A DNA stretch of 7,509 nucleotides, taken from assembly GCA_934777245.1 (NCBI GenBank), contig CAKVND010000068.1, forward strand, positions 1-7,509, read 5' to 3'. This stretch comes from an uncultured Candidatus Melainabacteria bacterium (GTDB lineage: Bacteria > Cyanobacteriota > Vampirovibrionia > Gastranaerophilales > Gastranaerophilaceae). The notes below the pieces were generated by a model. That model saw only the letters and a list, made by a program, of their open reading frames with translations, made no database searches and was not told the DNA's origin. Both the position numbers and the translations under genes were made by a program. Shown in pieces: positions 1 to 6,331 of this stretch; the first letter of the stretch is position 1, and the number at the start of each line of letters is the position of its first letter.

Positions 1-17
1 CCTACTGGCTTTTTTTA
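1..17 (+). terminator. Probable 3' half of an intrinsic terminator cut by the window edge
   Basis: The window opens with CCTACTGGCT followed immediately by a run of six more T residues. This is the form of the 3' stem arm plus U-tract of a rho-independent terminator on the plus strand. The matching 5' arm (AGCCAGTAGG) would lie just outside the window, so the hairpin cannot be confirmed. If correct, it ends a plus-strand gene lying to the left. Confidence 0.4.
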
Positions 18-42
18 TTTGATTGAAATGTTCTACATTATT

Positions 43-72
43 GTCGTGTTCAATGAAAACGTTGAACACGAC
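43..72. repeat. Perfect 11-bp inverted repeat (hairpin)
   Basis: GTCGTGTTCAA at 43-53 is the exact reverse complement of TTGAACACGAC at 62-72, with an 8-base loop. No T-run follows on either strand, so it is not a simple intrinsic terminator. It lies 25 bases before a second hairpin (98-117) and 70 bases before a terminator (143-183). It could be part of a structured RNA or an operator-like dyad. Confidence 0.6.
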
Positions 73-97
73 CTACTCACTGGCTGCTATAGTATTT

Positions 98-117
98 GTT
101 GGGCAGGTATGCCCAAC
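98..117. repeat. Perfect 8-bp inverted repeat with 4-base loop
   Basis: GTTGGGCA (98-105) and TGCCCAAC (110-117) pair perfectly around the tetraloop GGTA. This is GC-rich compared with its surroundings, so the RNA hairpin should be stable. No T-tract follows. It is the middle of three consecutive stem-loops between 43 and 180. Confidence 0.55.
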
Positions 118-142
118 CGACAAGTCCAACATCTAATTTAAG

Positions 143-183
143 AAAATAACCGATTTGATAGATCTCAAGTCGGTTATTTTTTT
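143..183. terminator. Long-stem intrinsic terminator, probably bidirectional
   Basis: The arms at 143-158 and 165-180 pair over 16 positions (one T-G wobble) around a 6-base loop. The right arm ends in TTTT and the T-run continues to 183, giving seven Ts for plus-strand transcription. Read on the minus strand the same hairpin ends in four Ts and lies 9 bases beyond the TAA stop (192-194) of the minus-strand hypothetical gene. It therefore probably terminates that gene, and also whatever is transcribed rightward through 1-142. Confidence 0.8.
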
Positions 184-191
184 GTTTAACG

Positions 192-752
192 TTAGACATT
201 TAGATTTCTAAAATAATCGTTTAGGTTATTGCTTAAACTGCGTATCTTTCTATAGATGTTATTTCGCTCTTCTACTACTTCTTTAAATTCAGGTTTTAAT
301 CGTAAAGCTTCATCTTCTGCAGCATTACGTGAGGCAAATTGCTTTCCATTAACAACATAGAAGAAATCAGCATCTCTAGGGTTACCAGGACCAGAAGCGT
401 AACCTATTAGCTTATCGAATTCTTTACATTGTTCTTCTAATTTTTTCTCTTTACGCTTCAATTCCAAAGCTTCATTTCTATCAGCATTTGCCTTCTTAAA
501 ATAATTTCTTACTTGCTCTAATTGCTTTTTTAAATTAAATTCTCTAATTAAATTGCCCTTTGCATCTTCTAGATACAACATAGGGTCTCCTGTCTCAGGA
601 TGTGAATAACACCACATGTCTGTAATTCCACGTTCCTTTAATAACGCAGATTTGTTGTTAAATTCGAGATGTTTACCACCATTAATCTTTGCTGCTTTAA
701 CTGTTTTGCCAAAATATTCCTTAGCAGCTGCCCCAATACCTACACCATTCAT
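192..752 (-). CDS. Unrecognised coiled-coil-rich hypothetical protein (186 aa)
   Basis: I do not recognise this family. The gene is well formed: ATG at 752-750, a strong AAAGGAG ribosome binding site at 761-767 with 8-base spacing, a TAA stop, and a terminator 9 bases beyond. The protein has a short Gly/Ala-containing N-terminus without a signal peptide or membrane segment. A lysine-rich stretch follows, then a segment with WCYSHPETGDPMLYLEDAKG at about residues 47-66 that looks like beta-hairpin material. A highly charged helical region runs through residues 73-115 and is likely a coiled coil. Next come a GPGNPRDADFFYVVNGK loop/strand segment (121-137) and a second charged helix (about 143-182). 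Two cysteines (C48, C109) are too few for an obvious metal site. It looks cytoplasmic and helical. It stands alone, divergent from the activase gene, with a (TAC)15 tract 79 bases upstream of its start. It could be a structural or mobile-element cargo protein, but there is no direct evidence for a function. Confidence 0.75.
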   Translation of the reverse strand: MNGVGIGAAAKEYFGKTVKAAKINGGKHLEFNNKSALLKERGITDMWCYSHPETGDPMLYLEDAKGNLIREFNLKKQLEQVRNYFKKANADRNEALELKRKEKKLEEQCKEFDKLIGYASGPGNPRDADFFYVVNGKQFASRNAAEDEALRLKPEFKEVVEERNNIYRKIRSLSNNLNDYFRNLNV

Positions 753-829
753 AATAATGTCTCCTTTACATTTACTAAACTAACTACATATAAATAAAAA
801 CAACTTACTTTTAAAAATTGCCCAGAATT

Positions 830-875
<46 letters not shown>

Positions 876-1100
876 CCGCGCTACGTTTGAATTTGAGGCT
901 ATAAAAACTCGTATTTACAAAACTTAACGTATTAATAAAGTTGATAATTTTACATTAAAAGCAATTTAAAATATAAGCAAAAAATAGAACATATAGCCGA
1001 GTTGGGTAATCGACAATAGAGTTATTTAAAGTTTAAATGACTATATTAAATCTTTTTGATGCTTATAGTTATGAGGGCTTGCGTAAAGCTCTTTTTTTTA

Positions 1101-1109
1101 TGTTATAAT
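1101..1109 (+). promoter_or_regulatory. Extended -10 promoter for the activase gene
   Basis: TGTTATAAT is a consensus TATAAT hexamer (1104-1109) preceded by the TGn extension. The best -35 candidate is a weak TTGCGT at 1079-1084 with a long 19-base spacer, which fits an extended -10 promoter that depends little on a -35. Transcription should start near 1116, giving a short leader of about 24 bases. Confidence 0.55.
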
Positions 1110-1139
1110 AAAATTTGTTAAAGGGAAGAAGGTAAAAAG

Positions 1140-2144
1140 ATGAGTTTAGATGTATATTTAGGTATCGACGTAGGTTCAGTTACAACAAAATTAGCATTAG
1201 TTGATGAAAAAGGTAAGTACATTGATTCTTATATGCTAAAAACCGCTGGTAAACCGGTTGATGCGGTTCAAAACGGTTTAAAACAAATTTATTCACAAGC
1301 ACTTTGCGAATATTCAGTAAAAGGCGTTGGAACAACAGGTTCAGGTAGAAATTTGGCAGGTGCATTAGTAGGAGCTGATGTTGTTAAAAACGAAATTACG
1401 GCTCACGCAGTAGCAGCAAGTACAAATATTCCCGGAGTTCAAACTATTCTTGAAATCGGCGGTCAAGACAGTAAAATTATTATCCTAAGAGATGGTATTG
1501 TAACCGATTTTGCGATGAATACGGTGTGCGCAGCAGGTACAGGCAGTTTTCTTGACCACCAAGCGCAAAGATTGAATGTTCCTATTGAAAAATTCGGTGA
1601 AACCGCACTTAAATCAGAAAACCCTGCACGTATTGCAGGACGTTGCGGTGTATTCGCAGAAAGTGATTTGATTCACAAACAACAACTTGGTTATCCAGTA
1701 GAAGATTTGTTGTATGGTTTATGTCAAGCGCTTGTTAGAAATTATCTTTCAAACTTGGCTCTTGGTAAAGAATTGTTGCCTACAATTTCATTCCAAGGCG
1801 GTGTTGCAACAAATTCAGGTATGGTAAAAGCTTTTGAAGAAGCTTTGAATACAAAAATTGTTGTTCCGGAAAACCACCAAACAATGGGTGCTATAGGCGC
1901 AGCGCTTCTTGCAATGGAAAATCACCAATACACAGAAGTTGATACTAAGTTCAAAGGTTGGGAAGTTGGTAACATGAATTTCCAATCTGTAACTTGTCAA
2001 TGCACCGGTTGTTCTAACAACTGCGAAGTTATCACTATTTTAGAAGGCGCAGAACCTATGCACCACGTAGAAAAAATCGGTGATATTAAAGGTAATATTA
2101 TCGCACGTTGGGGCGGAACTTGCGGAAGATGGGATATCGCATAG
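1140..2144 (+). CDS. BcrA/BadF/HgdC-type acyl-CoA dehydratase activase (ATPase) with extra C-terminal Cys cluster
   Basis: This is an ASKHA-fold ATPase of the 2-hydroxyacyl-CoA dehydratase activator / benzoyl-CoA reductase ATPase family. Members hydrolyse ATP to push one low-potential electron into a partner iron-sulfur enzyme. Visible motifs are the first phosphate loop GIDVGSVTTK (8-17), GTTGSGR (64-70), IGGQDSK (106-112), NTVCAAGTGSF (127-137), GRCGVFAESDLIHKQQ (167-182) and the adenosine motif FQGGVATN (218-225). C130 and C169 match the two cysteines that, one pair per monomer, hold the single [4Fe-4S] cluster of the HgdC homodimer. Family activators are about 255-270 residues. This one is 334 residues and adds a tail with C286, C288, C291, C295 and C328, suggesting a second metal or Fe-S site. 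The start is supported by AAGAAGG at 1126-1132, 7 bases before the ATG. No dehydratase or reductase subunits are in the window, so its partner is unknown. Family assignment is secure; the substrate is not. Confidence 0.93.
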   Translation: MSLDVYLGIDVGSVTTKLALVDEKGKYIDSYMLKTAGKPVDAVQNGLKQIYSQALCEYSVKGVGTTGSGRNLAGALVGADVVKNEITAHAVAASTNIPGVQTILEIGGQDSKIIILRDGIVTDFAMNTVCAAGTGSFLDHQAQRLNVPIEKFGETALKSENPARIAGRCGVFAESDLIHKQQLGYPVEDLLYGLCQALVRNYLSNLALGKELLPTISFQGGVATNSGMVKAFEEALNTKIVVPENHQTMGAIGAALLAMENHQYTEVDTKFKGWEVGNMNFQSVTCQCTGCSNNCEVITILEGAEPMHHVEKIGDIKGNIIARWGGTCGRWDIA

Positions 2145-2319
2145 AATCATACTATTGGCGAGACTTACGGATGCGGACTGTTAGAGTTGAAAGTGGAAAG
2201 TGGAAAATTGTTTTAAATATATTCAATGTCAAACAACTTTTGCATTGAACAATAGTTAAAACGAACTTATTCACTTATTCACCTATTAACTTATTGACTT
2301 AAAATTTAAGAGAGAATAT
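2145..2319. other. Repeat-rich spacer between activase gene and kdsA
   Basis: This 175-base spacer has no clear intrinsic terminator. It contains 7-bp tandem units (GAAAGTG at 2189-2195 and 2196-2202, plus a partial third). A weak 7-bp dyad TTCAATG (2222-2228) / CATTGAA (2243-2249) follows, and then an 8-bp tandem repeat (2265-2300). AAGAGAG at 2308-2314 is an imperfect ribosome binding site for kdsA. I see no convincing promoter, so kdsA may be transcribed from the activase promoter or from an AT-rich promoter I cannot define. Confidence 0.5.
2265..2300 (+). repeat. 8-bp tandem repeat, 4.5 copies of ACTTATTN
   Basis: The units are ACTTATTC (2265-2272), ACTTATTC (2273-2280), ACCTATTA (2281-2288), ACTTATTG (2289-2296) and a partial ACTT (2297-2300). 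The first two are identical and the others differ by one or two bases. The array ends 19 bases before the kdsA ATG. Confidence 0.8.
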
Positions 2320-3129
2320 ATGCTAAAACTAAACAACTTCGAAATCGGCTCAAATAAATTAACAATTTTAGCCGGACCATGCGCAATAGAATCAATGGAT
2401 ATATTAAAACAAACTGCTGAAACCTTGAAAAAAGTTTGTGCAGAACTTGGCATAAATTATGTTTTCAAATCCTCTTTTGATAAGGCGAATCGTTCTTCTA
2501 TTAACTCTTATCGTGGAGTTGGGATGGAAAAAGGCTTGGAAATGCTTGCGCAAATCAAGAAAGAATTTGAAGTTCCTATAGTAACTGATATTCATCTTCC
2601 CGAACAAGCTGAACCTGTTGCAGAGGTGGCTGATATTTTGCAAATTCCGGCTTTCCTTTGTCGTCAAACGGATTTACTTGTGGCAGCGGCAAAAACAGGT
2701 AAAATTGTAAACATAAAAAAAGGACAATTTCTTGCTCCACAGCAAATGAAATCTTTAGTTAAAAAAGTTGAAGATAGCGGAAATCACAACATAATGCTAA
2801 CAGATAGAGGTGTTTCTTTCGGCTATAACAATTTAGTTGTGGATTTTAGAGCAATTCCTATAATGAAAGAATTTGGTTATCCTGTAGTTTTTGATGCGAC
2901 TCATAGCGTTCAAATGCCAGGGTCAAACGGTGATTCAACAGGTGGTGACAGAAGATTTGTACCGACATTAGCGAATGCCGCAATGGCAGCCGGCGCAGAT
3001 GTTTTATTCTTTGAAATTCATCCGGAACCGGATAAAGCTCTTTGCGATGGAGCAAATATGCTAGCTCTTAAAGATGCTAAAAAAGTATTCGAAAAATGTA
3101 AAGCTATCTTTGACTTGGTTAGAGAATAA
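2320..3129 (+). CDS. kdsA: 3-deoxy-8-phosphooctulonate synthase (KDO-8-P synthase), class II
   Basis: KdsA condenses phosphoenolpyruvate with arabinose-5-phosphate to form KDO-8-phosphate, the precursor of the KDO that links lipid A to the LPS core. It acts in the cytoplasm. At 269 residues it has the normal family length and TIM-barrel motif order. The motifs are AGPCAIES (18-25), [12 protein letters not shown] (49-60), [11 protein letters not shown] (63-73), TDIHLPEQ (89-96), CRQTDLL (114-120), [10 protein letters not shown] (131-140), [18 protein letters not shown] (160-177), [11 protein letters not shown] (191-201), GGDRRFVP (208-215) and [15 protein letters not shown] (230-244). C21, H195, E232 and D243 match, at a constant offset of 10, the metal ligands known from the Aquifex enzyme (C11, H185, E222, D233). 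This indicates the metal-dependent class and not the E. coli-type class with asparagine. The ATG start places the N-terminus normally; the ribosome binding site AAGAGAG (2308-2314) is only moderate. Its presence implies an LPS-bearing outer membrane. Confidence 0.97.
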   Translation: MLKLNNFEIGSNKLTILAGPCAIESMDILKQTAETLKKVCAELGINYVFKSSFDKANRSSINSYRGVGMEKGLEMLAQIKKEFEVPIVTDIHLPEQAEPVAEVADILQIPAFLCRQTDLLVAAAKTGKIVNIKKGQFLAPQQMKSLVKKVEDSGNHNIMLTDRGVSFGYNNLVVDFRAIPIMKEFGYPVVFDATHSVQMPGSNGDSTGGDRRFVPTLANAAMAAGADVLFFEIHPEPDKALCDGANMLALKDAKKVFEKCKAIFDLVRE

Positions 3130-3130
3130 T

Positions 3131-3185
3131 GAGGGTTTACCCTCCCCTTGAGGGAGGGTCGAAATCTCTGATTTCGGGGTGGGGT
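3131..3185 (+). repeat. REP-like two-hairpin element between kdsA and aroA
   Basis: The whole kdsA-aroA spacer is a palindromic element that is strikingly GC-rich for this genome. Hairpin 1 pairs ACCCTCCC (3139-3146) with GGGAGGGT (3152-3159) around a 5-base loop. Hairpin 2 pairs CGAAATC (3160-3166) with GATTTCG (3170-3176) around TCT, directly abutting hairpin 1. GAGGGT at 3131-3136 can compete for the ACCCTC arm. The end, GGGGTGGGG at 3176-3184, sits where the aroA ribosome binding site should be. The shape matches short palindromic intergenic elements that occur in many copies in some genomes. Copy number cannot be seen here. Confidence 0.65.
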
Positions 3186-3186
3186 C

Positions 3187-4473
3187 ATGTTAAAAAAAGT
3201 ATCACGCAAAAATTCATTAAAAGGTTCTATCACAATACCTTCTGACAAATCTATTTCACACAGAGCAGTTATGTTTTCATCAATTGCAGAGGGTGAATGT
3301 ATAGTAAGCAATTTTTCAAGCGGAGCGGATTGTCATTCCACTCTAAATTTGTTCAAAAATTTAGGAACTGATATTCAATTTGTTGACGATAAAACGCTAA
3401 AAATAAAATCAACAGGAATTTTACAACCGACAAAAGATTCTATTTATGATTGCGGAAATTCCGGCACCACAATGCGTTTAGTTTCCGGAATTTTAGCTGG
3501 TCAAAACTTTAATTCAACTTTGATTGGAGATTTAAGCTTATCTAAACGTCCGATGAAACGTGTAATTGAGCCTTTATCTTTTATGGGAGCAAAAATTGAT
3601 GCAGAAGAAGGGCATGCTCCATTAAAAATTACCGGGCAAAAATTGCATGGAATTAGCTATAATTCAAAACTTGCAAGCGCGCAGGTTAAATCTTGCATTC
3701 TTTTGGCTGGTTTAAAAGCTGAAGGCGAAACTATTTTCACAGAACCTTATGTTTCAAGAAACCATACCGAAAATTTATTTAAGTATATGGGCGCTGATAT
3801 TAAAATTAACAGTGCCGCTGTAACAGTTAGACCTTCTATCTTACAGGCAAAAGATATTGATGTTGTTGGAGATATTTCATCTGCAGCATTCTTTATAGTA
3901 GCTGGGTTAATTGTTCCAAATTCAGATTTTGTGATTAAAAATGTAGGCTTAAATTACACTCGCTCGGGTATAATTGATGTTGCCAACCGTATGGGCGGAA
4001 ATATAGAAATCTTGAATAAAACAACTGTTTCTGGAGAAGAAGTTGGTGATATCAGAGTTCAGTATACGGAAAATCTAAAACCTTGTGTAATTGAAGGTGA
4101 AGATATTCCTCGATTAATAGATGAACTTCCTGTTATAGCGGTATTAGCTTCTCAAGCACAGGGAGAAACGCTTGTTAAAAATGCTGAAGATTTGCGTAAT
4201 AAGGAATCAGATAGAATTAAATGTTTAGTTGAAGAATTGTCTAAAATTGGCGTAAATATTGAAGAACGCCCAGACGGTTTTGTTGTTTGTGGAAAATCCG
4301 AACTAGAAGGTGGGGCAGAACTTGAAAGCTACCACGATCATAGACTCGCCATGAGTTATTATATTGCCGGATTGGTTTGTAAAAACGAAATCGCTATAAA
4401 TGGTTTTGAGTGGACAAAGATTTCATTTCCTGAATTTGAAAAGTTGTTAAAACAATTAGAGGTGATGTTTTGA
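3187..4473 (+). CDS. aroA: 3-phosphoshikimate 1-carboxyvinyltransferase (EPSP synthase)
   Basis: AroA transfers the enolpyruvyl group of PEP to shikimate-3-phosphate, the sixth step of the shikimate pathway to aromatic amino acids and folate precursors. At 428 residues it is full length. Family motifs in order are PSDKSISHRA (18-27), DCGNSGTTMRL (88-98), GDLSLSKRPMKRVIEPL (114-130), SAQVKSCILLAGL (164-176), SRNHTENL (190-197), GDISSAAFF (228-236), GLNYTRSGIIDV (254-265), DELPVIAVLA (312-321), NKESDRIK (338-345) and YHDHRLAMS (382-390). Catalytic candidates are K21, R26, D312, E340 and R386. The SDKS, SAQVK, RNHTE and NYTR motifs resemble class II enzymes (Bacillus and Agrobacterium CP4 type) more than the E. 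coli type. I infer class II but cannot predict glyphosate response. The ATG at 3187 fits the family N-terminus. Its only ribosome binding site is GGGGTG (3176-3181), inside the repeat element. The acyltransferase gene overlaps its stop, so the two are translationally coupled. Confidence 0.97.
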   Translation: MLKKVSRKNSLKGSITIPSDKSISHRAVMFSSIAEGECIVSNFSSGADCHSTLNLFKNLGTDIQFVDDKTLKIKSTGILQPTKDSIYDCGNSGTTMRLVSGILAGQNFNSTLIGDLSLSKRPMKRVIEPLSFMGAKIDAEEGHAPLKITGQKLHGISYNSKLASAQVKSCILLAGLKAEGETIFTEPYVSRNHTENLFKYMGADIKINSAAVTVRPSILQAKDIDVVGDISSAAFFIVAGLIVPNSDFVIKNVGLNYTRSGIIDVANRMGGNIEILNKTTVSGEEVGDIRVQYTENLKPCVIEGEDIPRLIDELPVIAVLASQAQGETLVKNAEDLRNKESDRIKCLVEELSKIGVNIEERPDGFVVCGKSELEGGAELESYHDHRLAMSYYIAGLVCKNEIAINGFEWTKISFPEFEKLLKQLEVMF

Positions 4474-5129
4474 AAATTTTAATTATTTTAAATAATTTAA
4501 TAGTAAGATTGTTAACTGGTTTTATATTGGATAAAAAATTAAGAAAACATATAAGACAAACAAAGTTGTTAGGTCAATTTTGTCCAAAGAATAATCAGTT
4601 TTATAGATTAAATAATGGAATAAAAAGTTATCATAAAATTATAAGAGAAGGAATTATTGTAGAAATTTATGGTAGTAATAACGTTATAGAAATAGACGAT
4701 TCTGCAACATTTCATAAGGCACATCTGGTAATTCGCGGAAATAATAATTTATTTAAACTTGGCGCGAATGTTTCTGTTTGTAATGCAAGTTTTTTGTTAT
4801 ATGGCAACAATAAATCTATAAAAATAGGAGATGATTGTATGTTTTCTTATGATGTAGAAATATGGAGCGGAGATGGACATGCAATTTTTCAATTAAATGA
4901 AACTATTCCATTTAATTACGGACAAGATGTTGAAATTGGAAATCATGTCTGGATTGGTGCACACTCTAGAATTTTAAAAGGTGTTAAAATTGCTGATGGG
5001 TGTATCGTTGGGATGCAGTCTTTAGTGACAAAAGATTGTTTAAAAACAAATTCTGTAATTGCAGGATGTCCGGCTAAAATTATTAAAAATGACATTGTAT
5101 GGATGCGTGAAGCTCCTGAAAATATTTAG
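4470..5129 (+). CDS. Left-handed beta-helix (hexapeptide) acyltransferase
   Basis: This 219-residue protein belongs to the hexapeptide-repeat acyltransferases (LbH fold; maltose, WcaF, VatD and CatB-like O-acetyltransferases), which acetylate sugars or drugs using acetyl-CoA. The imperfect hexapeptide coils run from about residue 63 to 125 (IIVEIYGSNNVIEI, LVIRGNNNLFKLG, SIKIGDDC) and again at 153-190 (VEIGNHVWIGAHSRILKG, VKIADGCIVGMQSLV). IAGCPAKII (197-205) is the typical end of the domain. H137 in SGDGH is the likely catalytic histidine. The N-terminus has a short hydrophobic stretch (3-20) that may touch the membrane. The start is TTG at 4470, sharing TTGA with the aroA stop. GAGGTG at 4459-4464 supports it, and no other methionine occurs before residue 124. 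The 5' third is more AT-rich than aroA, hinting at transfer. Next to kdsA a role in LPS or capsule O-acetylation is plausible, but the acceptor is unknown. Confidence 0.88.
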   Translation: MKILIILNNLIVRLLTGFILDKKLRKHIRQTKLLGQFCPKNNQFYRLNNGIKSYHKIIREGIIVEIYGSNNVIEIDDSATFHKAHLVIRGNNNLFKLGANVSVCNASFLLYGNNKSIKIGDDCMFSYDVEIWSGDGHAIFQLNETIPFNYGQDVEIGNHVWIGAHSRILKGVKIADGCIVGMQSLVTKDCLKTNSVIAGCPAKIIKNDIVWMREAPENI

Positions 5130-6331
5130 AAAAGAATATTAGATATTCCACAAGCCGTCACATAAGCAGTAGACCAAGCATTTTGGAGATTATATCCACC
5201 GCAAAATCCATCGATATTCAACGCCTCTCCAATGCAATAAAGATTTTGGTATTTTTTTAGCTCCATTGTTTTAGGGTCAATTTCATTTAAATCAATACCC
5301 CCCGCCGTAACCGTTTCCTCGCCTTTATTCGTGCCGGTAATAGTAAATTCTAAATGATGAATCCTATTTAAAATATAATCTCTGGTTTTACCGTCGATAT
5401 TATGGGCTTTTATGTCTGCAATATCTCCAATCAAATATTTGATAATTCCATGCGGAAGAAATTTTGATAAAATATTTTTAACGTCTTTGTGTGGGTAAGA
5501 ATTGAGCAATTCTTGTAGGTTGAATTCTTGTGGATACAAATCAAAACTCAATTTGTATGGAAAGTCGTCTCGCGCTTTAATAGATGAAATTTTGTAGGTT
5601 AAAGGTCCTGAAATTCCAAAATGTGTAAATAACAAATCGTCTGTCATTCCGTTGCAATGGGCATTTTTAATTACTATTCCAGAAATATCTTTATTTTTTT
5701 CTTTTGTGTTTAAACCAACTAATGATGGTCTTGGCGGCATTATCTTAATATCAAAATTTTTCAAAAAATTAAAATTCGAATGCCCGCCAATTGCAATAAT
5801 TACGTGCGAAAACAAGTATTCGCATTTTCTTTTGTTTTTTGTGTAATCAGTTGTAGAAAGAATTTTAAATCCATTATTCATTTTTTCTATTTCAACAACT
5901 TCTTCTCTTTGAATTTGAACATTTTTTAAATGGTTTAAAATTCTCTCTCTAACATCTTTTGCGCTATTTGAAGTCGGAAAAATTCTCTCATCTTCTTGCG
6001 TATATGTTTCAACTCCGAATTCGTCGAATAATGCTAATGTATCATAAGTTGAAAATTTAGAAAACACTGAATATAAAAATTTTTCACCGCGCGGATAATT
6101 TTTAGCTAAATCTTTAAAATCGTATTCGGCATGTGCTAAATTACATCGTCCTCCGCCTGTTGGCAAAAGAGTTCTTAGTGGCATTCCTTTGTCAAATAAG
6201 GTAACGTCAAAACCTTCTTTTTGTAATAAATAAGCACAAATACACCCGGAAGCTCCAGCACCAATAATTGCAATATTTGCATTCGTATTTTTGTGATTAA
6301 GATGAAGACTTTTTTTAGATTCTTGTTCCAT
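5126..6331 (-). CDS. BaiN/HI0933-family FAD-dependent oxidoreductase
   Basis: This is a flavoprotein of the HI0933 family, often labelled NAD(P)/FAD-dependent oxidoreductase, aminoacetone oxidase family or BaiN. The physiological substrate of most members is unproven. Numbered from the ATG at 6331 (401 residues), it shows the dinucleotide-binding IIGAGASGCICAYLL (22-36) with an acidic residue closing the Rossmann motif (DVTLFDKG, 42-49). The family signature TGGGRCN (58-64) follows. Later come ERIFPTSNSAKDV (115-127), VIIAIGG (177-183), LLFTHFGISGP (233-243), VTAGGI (341-346) and the C-terminal IGEALNIDGFCGGYNLQNAW (367-386), which completes the FAD site. An in-frame TTG at 6340 would add three residues; neither start has a strong ribosome binding site, and I prefer the ATG. 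Its start lies inside the end of folK (17-base overlap), so translation is probably coupled. Its TAA stop overlaps the convergent acyltransferase stop. There is no signal peptide, so it should be cytoplasmic. Confidence 0.9.
   Translation of the reverse strand: MEQESKKSLHLNHKNTNANIAIIGAGASGCICAYLLQKEGFDVTLFDKGMPLRTLLPTGGGRCNLAHAEYDFKDLAKNYPRGEKFLYSVFSKFSTYDTLALFDEFGVETYTQEDERIFPTSNSAKDVRERILNHLKNVQIQREEVVEIEKMNNGFKILSTTDYTKNKRKCEYLFSHVIIAIGGHSNFNFLKNFDIKIMPPRPSLVGLNTKEKNKDISGIVIKNAHCNGMTDDLLFTHFGISGPLTYKISSIKARDDFPYKLSFDLYPQEFNLQELLNSYPHKDVKNILSKFLPHGIIKYLIGDIADIKAHNIDGKTRDYILNRIHHLEFTITGTNKGEETVTAGGIDLNEIDPKTMELKKYQNLYCIGEALNIDGFCGGYNLQNAWSTAYVTACGISNILF

Noticed and set aside
53..136. A 27-codon plus-strand open frame (ATG at 53) with a short hydrophobic stretch, ending just before the 143-183 terminator, considered as a small peptide or toxin gene.
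   Set aside because: There is no ribosome binding site, and the start lies inside the 43-72 hairpin. It is too short to judge coding potential; a structured RNA explains the region as well.
2145..2216. In-frame continuation of the activase gene past its TAG stop for 23 sense codons, considered as stop readthrough or a recent nonsense truncation.
   Set aside because: The continuation soon runs into the GAAAGTG repeat and has no family motif, and the protein already ends after a complete-looking Cys-containing segment.
2222..2249. The TTCAATG/CATTGAA dyad as a terminator for the activase gene.
   Set aside because: The stem is only 7 bp, AT-rich, with a 14-base loop and no T-run after it.
1140..5129. 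The activase, kdsA, aroA and acyltransferase genes as one novel biosynthetic or defence system.
   Set aside because: kdsA and aroA are ordinary housekeeping genes with intact catalytic motifs. The spacing before kdsA does not require co-transcription, and nothing links the activase chemically to the others.
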